From Streptomyces asoensis (GTDB lineage Bacteria > Actinomycetota > Actinomycetes > Streptomycetales > Streptomycetaceae): a DNA stretch of 64,000 nt. The position numbers and the translations under genes were made by a program. The stretch spans positions 558,001 to 622,000 of the forward strand of contig NZ_CP049838.1 of NCBI RefSeq assembly GCF_013085465.1. The letters are read 5' to 3'. The stretch's first letter is position 1. Each line of letters begins with the position of its first letter. Positions 53,514-62,482 of this stretch are shown here, one piece after another. The notes below the pieces were generated by a model. It saw nothing but the letters and a program-made list of their open reading frames with translations. It was not told the origin of the DNA and searched no databases.

Positions 53514-54248
53514 TCAGGCGATGCCGCCGTTCGCGAAGAGGACCTGTCCGTTGACCCAACGCCCCGGGCCGGCCAGGAAGGCCACGGTCTCGGCGATGTC
53601 CTCGGGTGTCCCGAGCCGTTCCAGCGGGGGCTGCGCGGCGAGGCGGTCGATCGTCCCCTGGTCCTTGCCCTCGAGGAAGAGCGGTGTGGCCGTGGGGCCG
53701 GGCGCGACGGCGTTGACGGTGACGTCCCGACCGCGCATCTCGCGGGCCAGCACCAGCGTCATGGCCTCGACGGCGCCCTTGCTCGCCGCGTAGGGCGCGT
53801 ACCCGGGGAAGGCCAGCCGGGTCACCGAGGTGGAGAAGGTGACCACCGCCCCGCCGTCGCGGACACGGCGCGCCGCCTCCCGGGCCACGACGAAGGCGCC
53901 ACGGACATTGGTCCGCATCAGCCGGTCGAACGCGTCGAGATCGAACTCGGCGATCGGCCCCAGGGTCATCACACCGGCGGTGTGGACCACGACGTCGATC
54001 CCGCCGAACGCCCCCTCCACCACGGAGAAGGCGTCGGCCATGGCGTCCTCGTCGGCGACGTCACCGGTGACCGCGACCGCCCTGCCGCCGGCCTCCTCGA
54101 CAGCGGCGACGGTCTCCTCCGCCGCCGCCTTGTTGCCCGCGTAGTGCACACCGACGGCCATGCCCTCGGTCGCGAGCCGCCGGGCCACGGCCCGGCCGAT
54201 CCCCCCGGACGCGCCGGTGACGAGTGCGACGCGTGTGGTCTCGGACAC
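53514..54248 (-). CDS. SDR-family oxidoreductase
   Basis: This classical SDR of 244 residues starts at GTG 54246-54248, with GGAGG seven bases ahead. The cofactor loop VALVTGASGGIGRAVARRLATEG and NNAG-equivalent VVHTAGVMTLGP are visible. The catalytic Ser lies in VVTFSTSVTRLAFP and Tyr-Lys in YAPYAASKGAVEAMT. The C-terminus GRWVNGQVLFANGGIA is standard. It probably uses NADPH and resembles 3-oxoacyl-ACP reductase-like stress SDRs. The divergent TetR gene with repeated sites between them likely controls it. Confidence 0.9.
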   Translation of the reverse strand: MSETTRVALVTGASGGIGRAVARRLATEGMAVGVHYAGNKAAAEETVAAVEEAGGRAVAVTGDVADEDAMADAFSVVEGAFGGIDVVVHTAGVMTLGPIAEFDLDAFDRLMRTNVRGAFVVAREAARRVRDGGAVVTFSTSVTRLAFPGYAPYAASKGAVEAMTLVLAREMRGRDVTVNAVAPGPTATPLFLEGKDQGTIDRLAAQPPLERLGTPEDIAETVAFLAGPGRWVNGQVLFANGGIA

Positions 54249-54270
54249 GATGCTGCCTCCAGCTCATTTA

Positions 54271-54316
54271 TGAACGCTGAGTCCATATAACCACGTTGTG
54301 AACGCTGCGTCCATAT
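54271..54316. promoter_or_regulatory. Two 18-bp direct repeats, TetR operator
   Basis: TGAACGCTGAGTCCATAT (54271-54288) and TGAACGCTGCGTCCATAT (54299-54316) differ at one base and are 28 bp apart. They span the divergent promoter between the SDR and TetR genes. Each has partial dyad character (GAACGC/GCGTCC). Confidence 0.7.
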
Positions 54317-54358
54317 GCCAGGCTGTGGCCCGTCGGACGATGCCTGGAGGTCGGCGCA

Positions 54359-54973
54359 ATGCAGGAACGGTCGGAACTCGAAGCCGCCCCCAGACCTCGG
54401 CGCGGCCGAGGCCGACGCCCCGCCGGAGAGGTGCGCGCGGACGTCCTCGACGCGGCCGGCGGTCTGCTCCTCGACAGGGGCATGGGCACGTTCACCATCG
54501 AGGCGGTCGCCGGGCGGGCGGGGGTCAGCAAGACGACGATCTACAAATGGTGGCCGTCCAAGGGCGCGCTCGCCCTCGACGGCTACTTCCACGTCGTGGA
54601 GGCCGTGCTGGCCTTCCCGGACAGCGACGATGTCGAGGCCGACCTCACCACGCAGCTCCGCGCGTTCGTGCGGATACTCACCGAGACGCCCGCCGGGCGG
54701 GTGATCGCCGAGCTCATCGGCCAGGCACAGACCGATCCGGAGCTGTCCGCCGCCCTGCTGGAACGTTACTCGGGCCCGCGGCGGGACCTGGCGGTCCGAC
54801 GGATGCGGCGGGCGCAGGCAGAGGGTCAGCTGCGGGCCGACGTCGATCCCGAGGTCCTCGTGGACCAGCTGTGGGGCGCCTGCTACCACCGCCTGCTGAT
54901 GCCCATCCTGCCCGTCACCGAGGAGTTCGCGACGAGCCTGATCGCCAACCTGCTGCGCGGCGTCCGCCCCTGA
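54359..54973 (+). CDS. TetR/AcrR-family regulator
   Basis: This 204-residue regulator starts at ATG 54359 with GGAGG at 54346-54350. An Arg-rich start (RPRRGRGRRPAGEVRADVL) precedes the HTH with FTIEAVAGRAGVSKTTIYKWWPSKGALALDGYF. The C-terminal TetR_C domain contains TPAGRVIAELIGQAQTDPEL and ends at LLRGVRP. It is divergent from the SDR gene and likely represses it and itself through the paired 18-bp sites. Confidence 0.9.
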   Translation: MQERSELEAAPRPRRGRGRRPAGEVRADVLDAAGGLLLDRGMGTFTIEAVAGRAGVSKTTIYKWWPSKGALALDGYFHVVEAVLAFPDSDDVEADLTTQLRAFVRILTETPAGRVIAELIGQAQTDPELSAALLERYSGPRRDLAVRRMRRAQAEGQLRADVDPEVLVDQLWGACYHRLLMPILPVTEEFATSLIANLLRGVRP

Positions 54974-55162
54974 CGAGGGACGGAAGACCACCGGCGCGGC
55001 TCTCCGCTCCGGACGCGGGCCCCCGCTTCTTCCGGCAACGCGTTCGCTCCCGGCTCTGGCCCCGGCGACCTACCGGGCGGTATACAAGCCCAGTCGAACG
55101 GTACGCCGACCGTACGGGACGGCGTCGTCGACGGGGCGTGGGCTTCAAGGGGGAGGAACTCG

Positions 55163-56083
55163 ATGCAGCGCGAGGTTCGCACGGGAGTACCGGCCGATCG
55201 TCGCCGAAAGGGCGTCACCTTTCTTGCCGCACTGGGGAGTTGTGCCCTGGTCGCCGCTTCCGCGGCACCGGCCGCGGCGCACGGCGGAGGCGGGGGTGGC
55301 GGTGGCAGCCGGTACGTGGCGCTCGGCGACTCCTACACCTCCGGCCCCCTCATCCCCCGGCAGGTCGACGCCAACTGCGCCCGCTCCGACCACAATTACC
55401 CGTCGATCGTGGCCGGGCGGCTTCGGACGGCCACGTTCAAGGACGTCAGCTGCGGCGGGGCGACGACCGAGCACATGTGGAAGGCGCAGGGGACCAACGG
55501 CCCCCAACTCGACGCGGTGGGACGGAACAGCGACATCGTGACCGTCCAGATCGGCGGCAACGACATCGGCTTCGGCTCCATCATCGGCACCTGCGCCCAG
55601 CTGTCCGCGCAGGACCCGACCGGCAACCCGTGCCAGCGCCACTACGGCGCCTCGGGCGTCGACCAGCTCACTGTCGCGATAGCCAGAACCGGCCCCAAGG
55701 TCGCCCGGGTGCTCCAGGCCGTGCACGACCGGGCCCCGCACGCCCGGATCCTCGTCGTCGGGTACCCGGACCTGCTGCCCGACGACGGCAGCGGCTGTGC
55801 GCCCTCGGTGCCGTTCGCGACGCAGGACTTCCCCTACCTCCGGGACACCGGCAAACGGCTCAACCTGATGCTCCGTCTGGTGGCGCGCTGGAACCACGCC
55901 GAGTACGTCGACACCTACGGCCCCACCATCGGCCACGACATGTGCAAGCCCCCGGCGGAGCGGTGGATCGAGCCGTTGCAGCCCACGTCCCCCGCGGCTC
56001 CCGCGCACCCCAACGCCAAGGGTGAGGCAGCCATGGCGGGGGCCGTGTGGCAGCGCCTGACGCACGGGCGGGGCGGCCGCTGA
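55163..56083 (+). CDS. Secreted SGNH/GDSL esterase-lipase
   Basis: This 306-residue hydrolase has an N-terminal signal (Arg-rich start, hydrophobic FLAALGSCALVAASAA, likely cleavage after APAAAH or just before) and a Gly-run. The catalytic Ser57 is in VALGDSYTSGP, the Gly block in GGATTEHMW, the Asn in VQIGGNDIGFGS and the Asp/His pair in APAHPNAKGEAAM. Even numbers of Cys suggest disulfides, as in Streptomyces rimosus/scabies GDSL lipases. It acts outside the cell on esters or lipids. GGAGGA precedes ATG 55163. Confidence 0.93.
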   Translation: MQREVRTGVPADRRRKGVTFLAALGSCALVAASAAPAAAHGGGGGGGGSRYVALGDSYTSGPLIPRQVDANCARSDHNYPSIVAGRLRTATFKDVSCGGATTEHMWKAQGTNGPQLDAVGRNSDIVTVQIGGNDIGFGSIIGTCAQLSAQDPTGNPCQRHYGASGVDQLTVAIARTGPKVARVLQAVHDRAPHARILVVGYPDLLPDDGSGCAPSVPFATQDFPYLRDTGKRLNLMLRLVARWNHAEYVDTYGPTIGHDMCKPPAERWIEPLQPTSPAAPAHPNAKGEAAMAGAVWQRLTHGRGGR

Positions 56084-56099
56084 CCGGCGGAGTCCGGCG

Positions 56100-56135
56100 G
56101 ACGGCGGACGGCGGAGTCCGGCGCCGTCCGCCGTC
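56100..56135. terminator. 14-bp perfect-stem hairpin after the esterase gene
   Basis: GACGGCGGACGGCG (56100-56113) pairs with CGCCGTCCGCCGTC (56122-56135) around an 8-base loop, between two convergent genes. Confidence 0.75.
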
Positions 56136-56188
56136 GCGCCGGTCCGCTCGGGCGGGGTCGCGGCGCGGCCCCGCCTCGTGCGGTCGGC

Positions 56189-56506
56189 TCACACGTCGGA
56201 GTCGATGCCGGTGACCACCGCCGGTCCCAGCGGCGCGCTGGTGTCGTCGAGCCCCGCGGCATGCAGGGCGGAGTCCGCGAGCCTGCGGGCGTCCTCCTCC
56301 GCGTGCGGACCGCTGTCCGCTTCGACGGCGAGCCGGATGGTGAACGTGTCGTCCTCGTTCACGGTGAGCGGGTCGAGGTCCTGCGCGCTGCCCATCCGCG
56401 TGTGGTGCGGATCGGCCGGGCGCAGGGCCTGACTCAGCCGCGTTCGCGTCTCGTCCTCCACCGCGGTGGTGAAGGTGCCGGGCACGGTGATCACGTACGT
56501 CGTCAT
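56189..56506 (-). CDS. Small hypothetical protein
   Basis: This 105-residue protein of unknown function starts at ATG 56504-56506 with AGGAAGGGAAC ahead. It opens TTYVITVPGTFTTAVEDETR and contains SAQDLDPLTVNEDDTFTIRL and DARRLADSALHAAG. It is acidic, has no signal peptide or membrane segment and no known motif. Codon use fits the genome, so it is probably real. It has its own transcript between a terminator and the divergent FUSC gene. Confidence 0.75.
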   Translation of the reverse strand: MTTYVITVPGTFTTAVEDETRTRLSQALRPADPHHTRMGSAQDLDPLTVNEDDTFTIRLAVEADSGPHAEEDARRLADSALHAAGLDDTSAPLGPAVVTGIDSDV

Positions 56507-56726
56507 GGTGTTCCCTTCCTCGGGTCCTCGGTCCTCGGGTTCCCTCCCGCATACCCCGGAGCGGGGCGGTCGATCTCCGCTCTCTTCGGGTAGGCCCCGC
56601 CAGCCTGCTCCCTGTCTCCTCGGGACGGGGCGAGCAGGGCGGCGGCGCCCGCCTGCGTGACCACCCGACCCGCGCGACACTGAAAGCCGCGGATGATCCT
56701 CGGGTGGCGCGCGGAGAGGAGCGCTG

Positions 56727-58838
56727 ATGCCCAAGCGGCCGTCGCTCGCCGAATCCGTCCGGGCCGGCCGGCGTGCGACGCGGGTCACGGTCGCCGCGGC
56801 GGCCGGGTTCTATCCGGCGGCGTATCTCCTCGATCAGCCCGTGACCGCGGTCTACGCCCTGTTCACGCCCATCGCGTTCGGCGTCCTCTCGCCGGTGCCC
56901 GGGTCCGGTCGCCGACGCGCCGTGACCGTGCTGCGTGCCTTGCCGGCCGCCGCTGTCCTCACCGCCGCCGGCACGGCCCTCGCCGTGCAGACCTGGTCGG
57001 CCGTGGCGGGCATGCTGACCGTCGGGTTCGTGCTGATGTTCGGCTCGGTGTGCGGCCCGCGCCTGGCCGGCACCGTCCCCGGGCTTCAGCTGTTCTACAT
57101 CCTCGCCTGTTTCCCGCCCTTCGCCCCGGAGACGCTGCCCCAGCGGCTGACCGGGGTCGCCATCGGCGGGATGTCGCTCGTCCTGTGCGAGGTGGCGGTG
57201 CTCCCGGATCCGCCGGATCCGTCGTACCGCGACCGACTCGCCGACACCCTGGACCTCGCGGCCCGGGCCACCCGCTCCCTGATCCACACGGACGGCCCGG
57301 AGCCCGGTCTGGCCGAACGGCTGAGGGCGGCCGGGCGGGGCCTGCGTTTCTCGCAGCAGCCTGCCGGCGCCCGCCCGACCGGAGCGGGAAGGGCGGACCG
57401 CGCGCTCGCCCAGGCGGGTTCCGCGACCCGGCGGCTTGTCGACCAGCTGGCCGCCCTCACCGAGATGCACTCCGCGCCCTCGGACACGGCCTCGCAGAAC
57501 CTCCTGCACGGCATCGCGGCGGCCTGCGCCGAAACGGCCGGCACGCTGCGCCGGTCGCGCCCCGCGGTGGGGCCCGAGCTGATCGAGGAGATGATTGCCC
57601 AGTTCCTGACCGCACGCGACGGCGACCCCACCGAGCGCGTCCCCCGCCCGCACCAGGTGCTGCTGCGGCAGTCGACGGTGCTGACGATCGCGGTCGCCGC
57701 CGTGACCGTGCGCACGGCCGTCGCCCTGGCGCTCGGCGGCCGTCGGCCGGTGCCCGGTCTGCCCCGGGAGCAGTTCTGGTACGCGCGGACGCCGACGGTC
57801 CGCCTGTTCAGCATCCGCCTCACCGGCAATCTGACACGGCGCTCCGTCGTCTTCCAGAACGCGCTGCGCAGCGCGTGCGGTCTCGCACTCGCCCGCCTGG
57901 TGGCGGGCTCACTCGACCTGTCGCACGGCTTCTGGGTGCTGCTGACCGTGCTGACGCTGGGGCGGACCACGGCGGGTGCCACCTGGTCCGCCGTCCGCGC
58001 GGCCGTCGTGGGCACACTGGCCGGTGCGCTCGCCGCCGGGCTGCTCCTCATCGGGGCGGGCCAGGCCACCGAGGTGTACGCGTACCTGCTCGTACCGATG
58101 ATGCTGATCGCCTTCGCGGTGGGACCCCTGGAAGGGCCGGCCTGGGCGCAGGGACTGTTCACCCTGGTCGTCTCCACGGCGTTCGCGCAGATCGCGCCCG
58201 TGACGTGGCGGCTCGCGGAGATGCGGGTCGTGGATGTGCTGACCGGGAGCGCGGTCGGGCTGCTGTGCGGTGTGCTCGCCTGGCCGTTCGGGGCCCGCGC
58301 CGAGACGCGGCGCAGCATGACGGCGCTGCTCCGGTCCGCCGCCCCCGTGGTGCGGGCCACCACCGCCGCCGTGACCGGTGACGGCCCGGCAGGCCGCGGC
58401 GACGGCGCCCACCAGGCCGTCCGGCTGACCCTGCACCGGCTTCGTATCGCGGAGGGCTCGTACGCGCAGTACCGCACCGAGCCCTCCGCCCGTGCCCGCG
58501 AGCCCGAACCCGACTACCTCGCCGCCCTCAACTTCGGCTCCCGTGTCCTGCTCGGCGCCTATTGGCTGCCCCGGACGGACCGTCCGCCCGAGCTGCCTCC
58601 CGCCGCCCTGCGCTGGGCCCGGCACATCAGCGAGGAGACGGAAACCGCCATCGTCAGGGCGGCCGAGTTCCCGCCGGGCGGCATCCATGTCCGGCTGACG
58701 CCGCCGCCCTCCCTGCCGTCCGAGGTCCCGCCACGGGTCCTGTCCCTCCTGACCGACATCGAGGTGTGGCTCAACGCGCTCGCGGCGGACCTCCGAACCA
58801 GTACCAGTCACCGGACGATCCGGACGGCCGCCTCCTGA
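56727..58838 (+). CDS. FUSC-family (aromatic acid/fusaric acid exporter-like) membrane protein
   Basis: This 703-residue protein has two blocks of about six hydrophobic helices (residues about 20-155 and 370-540) separated by a soluble helical region, the usual FUSC/YccS plan. Segments include FWVLLTVLTLGRTTAGATWSA and LVPMMLIAFAVGPLEGPAWAQG in the second block. Such proteins are thought to help efflux of aromatic acids or other organic anions. ATG 56727 follows GAGAGGAG. It is a single-gene unit ending near the convergent P450 gene. Confidence 0.85.
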   Translation: MPKRPSLAESVRAGRRATRVTVAAAAGFYPAAYLLDQPVTAVYALFTPIAFGVLSPVPGSGRRRAVTVLRALPAAAVLTAAGTALAVQTWSAVAGMLTVGFVLMFGSVCGPRLAGTVPGLQLFYILACFPPFAPETLPQRLTGVAIGGMSLVLCEVAVLPDPPDPSYRDRLADTLDLAARATRSLIHTDGPEPGLAERLRAAGRGLRFSQQPAGARPTGAGRADRALAQAGSATRRLVDQLAALTEMHSAPSDTASQNLLHGIAAACAETAGTLRRSRPAVGPELIEEMIAQFLTARDGDPTERVPRPHQVLLRQSTVLTIAVAAVTVRTAVALALGGRRPVPGLPREQFWYARTPTVRLFSIRLTGNLTRRSVVFQNALRSACGLALARLVAGSLDLSHGFWVLLTVLTLGRTTAGATWSAVRAAVVGTLAGALAAGLLLIGAGQATEVYAYLLVPMMLIAFAVGPLEGPAWAQGLFTLVVSTAFAQIAPVTWRLAEMRVVDVLTGSAVGLLCGVLAWPFGARAETRRSMTALLRSAAPVVRATTAAVTGDGPAGRGDGAHQAVRLTLHRLRIAEGSYAQYRTEPSARAREPEPDYLAALNFGSRVLLGAYWLPRTDRPPELPPAALRWARHISEETETAIVRAAEFPPGGIHVRLTPPPSLPSEVPPRVLSLLTDIEVWLNALAADLRTSTSHRTIRTAAS

Positions 58839-58894
58839 ACGGCCGCCCGGCCGAGACGCTCCGCGCCGGAGGACCGGTCGTGAACCCGCGTGCC

Positions 58895-60217
58895 CTAACC
58901 CGCCAAGGTCGCGACGGTGGGGCCGTCGGGGCGGACGGTGATGCCGTACGCCGCCTTGGTGGGGGTCGAGGAGAAGGCCAGGGTATGGACCGGCAGCAGG
59001 TGTTCGAGCAGGACGGTCGACTCGCGGAGCGCGAACTGCACACCGAGGCAGGCACGGGGACCGATACCGAAGGGGAAGTAGGCGCCGAGGTGCGCAGGCC
59101 GGCCGTCCGGAGTGACGAACCGCCCGGGTTCGAAGTGCTCCGGGTCCGGCCACAGTTCGGGATCGCGGTGCGTGAGGTACGGGCAGACGAGGATGTCGGT
59201 GCCCGCCTCGACGGTGTAGCCGGCGAGGACGTCGTCCTCGGCGGCGTGGCGGGGCAGGATCCAGGCGGACGGATAGAGCCGGAGCGTTTCGTGGATCAGG
59301 GCCTGGATGGCCTGGCGGCGTTGCGGCGAGCCTTCGCCGCCGGCGGCGAGAGTCTGTTCGCGGGCGGCGGGGTGCCGGTCGAGGAGCAGATACAGCCAGG
59401 TCAGAGTGGTCGCGGTGGTTTCGTGCCCGGCCGTGAGCAGCGTGACCAGCTCGTCACGGATCAACTGGTCGGTGTACTCGGGATGCTCGGCGCCGGCGTC
59501 GGTCAGGACACGCAGCAGGCCCGGTCCGTCCGGGCCGGCCGCCCCGTTTCGGGCGGCCTCGATGGCGTGCCCGGCGACCGCGTCGATCCGGGCGAGATCG
59601 GCGGCGACGGCGTTCCGGGCGTCGGAGGCATCGGCGGGCAGCGTCGGAAGGGCGGTAGCCACGGCTGCCACGGCGTCCAGTTCGCGCTCGGTCCCGTCGT
59701 CGAGGGGGTGCCCGGTGAGGGAGCGCCAGATGGCGTCCAGGGCGAAGCGGCGCATCTCCCGCCCGACGTCGAAGCTCTGCCCGGTACGGGCGTACCCGGC
59801 CCAGCGCTCGGACGTGGTCCGGGCGGCCTCGGTGATCCGCTGTTCGTAGCGGCGCATCCCGGTGCCGGTGAACTGGGACTGCAACAAGCGGCGTTGACGC
59901 TTCCACGCCGTACCGGTGGCGGCGAGGACTCCGTCGCCGATCAGCAGACGGGCGCGGTGGGAGCGCTTGACGTACCGCTCGGGGTACCGGGCGAGTACGT
60001 GCTGGACCGCCGACGGGTCGGTGACGAGCACGGTGGGAGACGGCCCGAGCCGGAAGGCGGCGACGCCGCCGCACCGCGCACGCACCTGGGCGAGCAACTC
60101 GACCAGCTCGCCTCTCTCCGAGCGCCACCGCTCCACGAGCCCGGACTCGATTTCGGGGACCGGCCGTCCCGTTCCCGAATCGAGCGAGAGAGAGCCGTGA
60201 CCGGCTTCGGATTCCAT
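58895..60217 (-). CDS. Cytochrome P450
   Basis: This 440-residue P450 starts at ATG 60215-60217 after GGAGAAG. The I-helix oxygen motif is LLTAGHETTATTL, the ExxR motif is ALIHETLRLYPS, and the haem loop is FPFGIGPRACLGVQFAL with the Cys ligand. A PERF-like segment appears as PDPEHFEPGRF. The ETLRLYP/AGHETTAT pattern is more like class II (fatty-acid type) P450s than typical Streptomyces biosynthetic ones. Redox partners are not adjacent and the substrate is unknown. Confidence 0.93.
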   Translation of the reverse strand: MESEAGHGSLSLDSGTGRPVPEIESGLVERWRSERGELVELLAQVRARCGGVAAFRLGPSPTVLVTDPSAVQHVLARYPERYVKRSHRARLLIGDGVLAATGTAWKRQRRLLQSQFTGTGMRRYEQRITEAARTTSERWAGYARTGQSFDVGREMRRFALDAIWRSLTGHPLDDGTERELDAVAAVATALPTLPADASDARNAVAADLARIDAVAGHAIEAARNGAAGPDGPGLLRVLTDAGAEHPEYTDQLIRDELVTLLTAGHETTATTLTWLYLLLDRHPAAREQTLAAGGEGSPQRRQAIQALIHETLRLYPSAWILPRHAAEDDVLAGYTVEAGTDILVCPYLTHRDPELWPDPEHFEPGRFVTPDGRPAHLGAYFPFGIGPRACLGVQFALRESTVLLEHLLPVHTLAFSSTPTKAAYGITVRPDGPTVATLAG

Positions 60218-60521
60218 GATTCTTCTCCTGGTCGACCGCCGTACCGAGCTGCGCGAGGGAGCACTCACACTGTGCGGACTGTACGGGATCGGACACCTTC
60301 GGTGACAGCGCACCGAAGCCGCCCCGAGACTGCCGCGCGTGGCTCCGCCCTGCCGCCTGACGCACCGTGATGTCAGGACGACGCCAAGGCCCTGGAGTGA
60401 GGGATCACCTGGCGGCTCGCCCGATCGACCCGATCACGGTGAACACGGGCACAGCCCCGCTCGTACCCACAACGGAGCCACCACTGAAGGGGCTTCACAG
60501 GCCCCGCCTAGGATGATCCCG
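60218..60521. other. 304-bp gene-free stretch
   Basis: It holds the divergent promoters of the P450 and DUF6153 genes. A small hairpin GGGGC-TTCACAG-GCCCC lies at 60489-60505 just ahead of the DUF6153 ribosome site. Nothing else was recognised. Confidence 0.4.
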
Positions 60522-60923
60522 ATGAAGAGCCGCGAGCAGCAGCACCTTGCGCGACCGCCCGTGCGGCGGTGGCGGGCGCTGCTCGTGCTCGGACTGCTCG
60601 CCGGGCTACTGGCCATGCACGCCCTGGCCCCCGGCGGCACCGTCCACGAACAGGCCGGGCCACAGCACATGACGGCCGTCCCGGTCAGCGCCCATGACGA
60701 CTGCGCGGGGGACGGCGGGGACTGCGGCGGAGGACACCTCCAGCACGCCGACCCGACCTGCCTGGCTGCCGCGGTGAGCGGTGCGCCGGTTCTGCCCGCG
60801 CTCGTTCCCGACCCGGTGACCGTCCCCGTACGTGCCGACGCCGTCCGCCCGTACGCGGCCGAGGACCCGGACAGCGCACGCGCGCCACCCTCCCTGGCGG
60901 AACTCCAACTCCTGCGGATCTAG
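60522..60923 (+). CDS. DUF6153-like small membrane/secreted protein
   Basis: This 133-residue protein starts at ATG 60522 with AGGA ahead; an ATG at 60513 is an alternative. One hydrophobic helix (ALLVLGLLAGLLAMHALAPGG) is followed by a His/Cys-containing outer part (HEQAGPQHMT, HDDCAGDGGDCGGGHLQHADPTC) and the ending APPSLAELQLLRI, typical of DUF6153. The His and Cys residues suggest metal binding. It lies 91 bp ahead of a DUF305 gene, an arrangement I recall from other Streptomyces and usually linked with copper or metal handling (inference). Confidence 0.8.
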   Translation: MKSREQQHLARPPVRRWRALLVLGLLAGLLAMHALAPGGTVHEQAGPQHMTAVPVSAHDDCAGDGGDCGGGHLQHADPTCLAAAVSGAPVLPALVPDPVTVPVRADAVRPYAAEDPDSARAPPSLAELQLLRI

Positions 60924-61014
60924 ACACCACGCGACACCACGTCACCGGCACGGCGACGCGGTGCGCCTCGACATGTCCCGATCCGATTTCGCACAGCCCA
61001 GCAGGAGTCTCAGC

Positions 61015-61665
61015 ATGCGCAACACCCGTACCCTGACCCGCCGCGCCGCTCTCACGGCCGCCTCTGTCACCGCCGCGCTCGTCCTCGCCGCCTGCGGCAA
61101 TGACAACAGCGGCGGACACGCGGGCGGTCACAGCTCCGTGTCGTCGTCGGCGAGCGCCGACGCCACGGCCGGAGCGCACAACGCCCAGGACGTGTCCTTC
61201 GCGCAGGGCATGATCCCCCACCACCAGCAGGCCCTCGAGATGGCGGAGCTCGCCGCGGACCGGGCCTCGTCCGCCGAGGTCAAGGACCTCGCCTCACGCA
61301 TCGAAAAGGCGCAGGACCCGGAGATCAGGACCATCGGCGGCTGGCTGACGTCCTGGGGCGAGGACGTCCCGACGTCGTCCGACAGCACGAAGGAATCCAT
61401 GCCCGGCATGGACCACTCGGCCGGGGCCGGGATGCCCGGCATGATGGACGGCTCTGACATGGACGAACTGGAGAAGGCGTCCGGCACGGACTTCGACACC
61501 ATGTTCCTGACCATGATGATCGACCACCACGAGGGCGCCGTGGCCATGGCCACCACCGAGAGGAGCAAGGGCGAGTACGGCCCCGCCACGTCCATGGCCG
61601 ACGACATCATCACCGCGCAGACGGCCGAGATCGCCAAGATGAACAAGCTCCTCGGCAACAGCTGA
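61015..61665 (+). CDS. DUF305 lipoprotein (Met/His-rich ferritin-like)
   Basis: This 216-residue lipoprotein carries a twin-Arg-containing signal (TRRAALTAASVTAALVLAACGN) with lipobox LAAC. Two DUF305 helix pairs follow: FAQGMIPHHQQALEMAELAA and FLTMMIDHHEGAVAMATTE, each with the M-x2-HH motif. A Met-rich linker (MPGMDHSAGAGMPGMMDGSDM) lies between. The repeats point to copper or other soft-metal binding on the outer face of the membrane. GGAG precedes ATG 61015. Confidence 0.92.
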   Translation: MRNTRTLTRRAALTAASVTAALVLAACGNDNSGGHAGGHSSVSSSASADATAGAHNAQDVSFAQGMIPHHQQALEMAELAADRASSAEVKDLASRIEKAQDPEIRTIGGWLTSWGEDVPTSSDSTKESMPGMDHSAGAGMPGMMDGSDMDELEKASGTDFDTMFLTMMIDHHEGAVAMATTERSKGEYGPATSMADDIITAQTAEIAKMNKLLGNS

Positions 61666-61675
61666 CGAACGGGGG

Positions 61676-61705
61676 GAGGGGGCCGGATCACACGCCGGCC
61701 CCCTC
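61676..61705. terminator. 11-bp stem terminator after the DUF305 gene
   Basis: GAGGGGGCCGG (61676-61686) and CCGGCCCCCTC (61695-61705) pair perfectly with an 8-base loop, 10 bp past the stop. Confidence 0.8.
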
Positions 61706-61826
61706 TGCCCCTGTCACCCGGGAGCCCGGCCAAGGGATTTTCCATGGGCCGACCTCGCACCAGGCCCTGCCTCGGACGCTCGGCCGGGCAAACACCTGGC
61801 AGGCCCGTGGACGGAGAGATCATCAT

Positions 61827-62279
61827 GTGAGGATGCCTCAGAATTCATCCTCGGCGGCTCCGACCGCGGTACGGCTCCTTCGGTACACGAGGGCGGAGCA
61901 GGACGAGATCCTCGGCGGCGGTGACGACCCCTTCGGTGTCGCCGCGACCGGGTTGAGCTGGCTGCCCAAAGAAGATCACTTCGGCGTCAGAGACGGCGAC
62001 CGGCTGGTGGCACACGCCGGCCTGCTACGGCTGTCCGTCGCGGTCGGCGACACCGAGACGGAGGTCGTGGGCGTCGGAGGAGTGGCCGTCGCACCCGATG
62101 TACGAGGCCAGGGGCTGGCTCGGCTGGTGATCGCGGCGGCACTCGAGCACGCTCGCACGATGGGTCCTCGACACGCGCTCCTGTTCTGCCGGCCCCCACT
62201 CGTGCCGCTGTACCAGCGCCTCGGGTGGCGTCCGCTCGACGACGACGTACTCGTCGAGCAACCCGAAACCGATTGGTGA
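61827..62279 (+). CDS. GNAT-family N-acetyltransferase
   Basis: This 150-residue single-domain GNAT has GVGGVAVAPDVRGQGLARLVIAAALEHAR, which carries the acetyl-CoA loop (RGQGLA), followed by ALLFCRPPLVPLYQRLGWRPL. GTG 61827 with GGAG ten bases upstream is used; ATG 61833 is possible. The acceptor is unknown; aminoglycoside 2'-acetyltransferases share this general layout. It is a single-gene unit. Confidence 0.85.
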   Translation: MRMPQNSSSAAPTAVRLLRYTRAEQDEILGGGDDPFGVAATGLSWLPKEDHFGVRDGDRLVAHAGLLRLSVAVGDTETEVVGVGGVAVAPDVRGQGLARLVIAAALEHARTMGPRHALLFCRPPLVPLYQRLGWRPLDDDVLVEQPETDW

Positions 62280-62482
62280 CCATGCCGTTGCACACCATGG
62301 TGACGCCCCTGCACGACAACGCGCACTGGCCTTCGGGGCCGGTACGCCTGTTCTCCCTCCCCATGTGACGCTGTGACGCAGGCACCGCGCGGTCGGGCGA
62401 CCGGCTCAGACGTGGCGCACCTGGGCGGAGCCGTCCAACCAGTGCCAGTTCACCAGGCTCACGGCCCTGAATGCGCGAGCTG

